Shown piece after piece: positions 61,201 to 64,000 of a stretch of 64,000 bases of DNA. The notes beneath the pieces were generated by a model. That model did no database searches and was not told where the DNA came from. It worked only from the letters and a program-made list of their open reading frames with translations. This DNA comes from Sphagnum compactum (lineage: Eukaryota > Bryophyta > Sphagnopsida > Sphagnales). The stretch spans positions 5,828,001 to 5,892,000 of the forward strand of contig OZ234493.1 in NCBI GenBank assembly GCA_965153455.1, given 5' to 3'. The position numbers and the translations under genes are program-made. The first letter of the stretch is position 1, and the number at the start of each line of letters is the position of its first letter.

Positions 61201-64000
61201 TATATATTTATCAAATAATTACTTAATTGGTTGCACAATTTACAAATTTTAAAAAACACAAAGAATGTGGGAATTTTTTGTTTTAGTTGTAACCCAATTT
61301 GTGATTAATGTGCAATTAAAAGATCAAACTCATATGTTTTGCCCTTGAATCCCATCCCACAAACCCATATAAACAAGGTGTTTTTCTCATGTGTTCACAT
61401 TAAAATAAATGTGTTAATTTGGGACGAAGTCAAAAAAGTTTAACCCTAAAATAAACAATTTTTTTAAGAAAAAAACATTGTTACTATGTAACTCACCTAC
61501 CTTTCTACCTTCTAACCTACTTGCTTACTTAAGTAAGTAAATAGGTATGTAACTTAGGTATGTAAGTATGTCTTATTTGCATAATTTTACTTACATACCT
61601 AGGTAGGCTAATTAGGACCCACCAACCTACCTGCCCATGCCTATATATTGACCTACCTATTATTTTTATTTTATTATATTTTTCAAATTTCAATTAATAT
61701 GCCACATGGCAAAAAATTATTATGCCACATGTTAGAATTTAAGACCATATAAAATGAACAATCATAATGGATGGTGGAAACTAATATTTCTCAAAAAAAA
61801 ATCATTTTCACCAAAAAATTCCCATAATGTCACGTGTCAAATTTTGATGAATTGATGAAAATTAACGTCAACATGATGTTATCATTGTAGTTATAAACTA
61901 GTTGCATTAGAATTACACAATAGTTGTTTTTACATAGTTGTAACTAAATTGCACGAATTGCATACGTATACAATTTCACATATGGTGATTTACATTTGTA
62001 CAATTCATGTGACTTATTTAATAGCACTCACACCCGTAGAAATATCTTGAGTTGCAAATGGTCATTGCAACTCAAAAACCTAATTCCAAAGCCAATTGCA
62101 AATCACCCCATTTTCTCATAATGAATCTTGAGAAATTTTTTTTTTCCAACATAATTATGTTTTCCAACAAAAATTGCCACTTTTGTGAATTCAAAAAGTT
62201 GAAGGAGTAAAAACATTGCATTGATGTGGTCACCATTTTAGAATTATATTTGTAAAGGATGAATGGGTTGTACAAAGGTCCAACATTTTGAGCTTATGAT
62301 GAATCTATGATAGGTTAAGTTTCAAGTGGACATCTTGAATCTTATTGGTGTTTACTTCATCTGAGTGAAGAATGGTATGTCATTGTTACATCTTCAATGC
62401 CTACTACCTAAACTTACTACCAAAAAACTACTTACTAAAGATCCATCAAATATTTGTTCTATGATCCTTTGGAGAAATTATCAAAGGTAGCTAGGTGTTT
62501 ATTTATTTATTTTAATATTCAAGTAAGCTCATTGGCAAGGATCCCCAAAAGGAACTAGCAATAAATGACAACAACTTATGGGGGACAATTTTTTTTCTTT
62601 CAAAAACCTTATTGCAAATGGTGACCTAACTATTGCCTAGGTCTAAATATGGTGATTTTATTTTATTTTTTCAAAAAATGGCAAAAGAAAACTTCAAATC
62701 TATGAATTTTTCATGATTCATTTACTTTTCTACCTAAAAAAACACTAATTCATATCATTTGTCAAATCTAGGAGCTATGTTAACATGTAGATGTTCAATT
62801 GAAATGCAAAAACATCTTGGAAAATCATCAAATGGTCCTATAATGGTGTATGAGCATCTTATTAAACCCAAGATACTTAAATCATCTTCAATAACTCTTT
62901 ACACAACAAACCAAATAATCTTATGACAACATAAGATTATTTCAGCATATTTGATAAACCTATATCTCCCCAGACATTGTTTATTTTACATGTCAATTTA
63001 CTAATGAAGGAAAAATTGTTTTGCAATAACACAACATGTTTGATCACTTTTTATAATTTGATCATGTTTCATTATGGTCAAAAATTGACATTCAAGGTGA
63101 ATAATTTTGTGTGGTATCACAATAAAATCTTGTGCACAATTAAAACTCCACTATTGTTGTACATAAACATTCTGATGCGTACACGAAGATTATATCACAA
63201 TCATGCAAAATTTTCAAACCACAATATTTTAGTGAAACAAAAACATATTATCACAAGACAATCCATAAAATCAAGTACTTACATAATCATAATCAAATGC
63301 ATTTTACCTTGCAAGTTCAAAATGGTTGTGCAACATGTCAAAATATTTGTTCACAACCACACAATGATATTATCTTTAACTAGGGCTCCGCATTGCTATG
63401 CACAACCCTTTACGCAATAAGCATGTAGAATGTTTAATTGCATAAATTTCATGACATTAGGATGAAATATAAACACTATAAGGACTTCATCCACAATAGA
63501 ATCGATAATTATTTCTATCCATTTTTTCTTTTGGCACCTATCAAAAAAGCGATGGCATTTCCTATAACCAACACTTTGTTGGGCACATTTTTTTGAAATG
63601 ATTGTCACCTGTAATTAATCACATGAATCACTTGTTGGTTGGAAAGCAACAAATGTAAACAAAATATGTGGAAAATCCAAGATGGGAAAATTTCTCACTT
63701 TGATTACACCTCAACTGTTGAGCTTGAGATCAATGTCTTCTTGCTTAATTTTTCCTAGGGTTTTTGGTTACTTGTGTGGGATACAAAAAATACATAATTT
63801 CAATGTTTTTAATACTTAGATATGAATACACATTGTGTTAAGGCCTAGGAAGATATTTGTGGATAAAGTCATCTGAATGGGAAATTTTTTAAAACGAACT
63901 AAAGTAGGGAAATCAAAGGATAAGTTTTTTTATGATGGGGCTTAAACACTTTCAATGTATTGCTTTGGAAAGAATATTTTACATATATCAAACTTTTGGA
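58130..64000. other. AT-rich intergenic DNA, no gene recognised
   Basis: There are ATT microsatellites at 58160-58230, loose repeats of GGATGAAATTG between 59330 and 59830, and a strongly A/T stretch at 60400-61230 dominated by AATTAATT words. An ACCTACC/AGGTAGG-rich patch at 61497-61660 includes the perfect palindrome CTTACTTAAGTAAG at 61524-61537. The ORF at 62977-63420 is the longest but shows no domain or codon signal and looks like chance in AT-rich DNA. Confidence 0.5.
60400..61230. repeat. AATTAATT-rich low-complexity block
   Basis: Over 800 bases almost entirely A and T with recurring AATTAATT, TAATTA and ATAATTA words. This is typical of matrix-attachment-like or decayed repeat DNA, and no unit length is fixed. 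Confidence 0.7.

Noticed and set aside
62977-63420. 147-codon frame near the right end
   Set aside because: It is the longest ORF in an AT-rich desert but has no motif, no splice context and a composition equal to its surroundings.

Overview
The window is nuclear DNA of a land plant or close streptophyte relative. The evidence is spliced genes with canonical GT/AG introns, plant-restricted families (a PLATZ zinc-finger protein, an XRI1-like protein, a plant-type ATP-phosphofructokinase), a plant-type tRNA-Trp(CCA), and telomere-type TTTAGGG/CCCTAAA repeats. I cannot name the species. The DNA is AT-rich and gene-poor. No intact LTR retrotransposon was recognised. A 200-base N gap (18297-18496) shows it comes from a draft assembly.

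Layout. An intact four-exon alpha-tubulin gene lies at 740-2872 (+). From 2.9 to 14.3 kb there is AT-rich DNA with small inverted repeats and a tRNA-like relic. From 14.3 to 16.7 kb lie a palindromic MITE-like element and a decayed, 5'-truncated LINE (-). From 16.7 to 30 kb there are several families of short non-autonomous elements, two of them with perfect 8-bp target duplications, together with poly-C/poly-G tracts and microsatellites. An intact eight-exon XRI1-like gene lies at 30431-33146 (+). From 33.2 to 43 kb there is repeat DNA: an element whose second copy lies on the other side of XRI1, a roughly 145-150 bp tandem repeat, and a degenerate telomere-like block. A GC-richer pocket at 43.4-45 kb has seven ACGT cores and leads to a PLATZ gene with no intron in its coding region, 46093-46962 (+). 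The tRNA-Trp gene is at 48897-48968 (+). A complete 15-exon phosphofructokinase gene lies at 50708-56747 (-). From 57 to 64 kb there is AT-rich, repeat-bearing DNA with no gene I can support.

The genes are unrelated in pathway (cytoskeleton, meiosis/DNA repair, transcription, translation, glycolysis) and I see no operon-like or cluster logic. I found no convincing new biological system. The most useful observations are complete gene models joined exon by exon, a GC-AG intron and a long possible plastid-targeting leader in the PFK gene, a perfect hairpin downstream of XRI1, and at least six dispersed non-coding repeat families recognisable within this one window.
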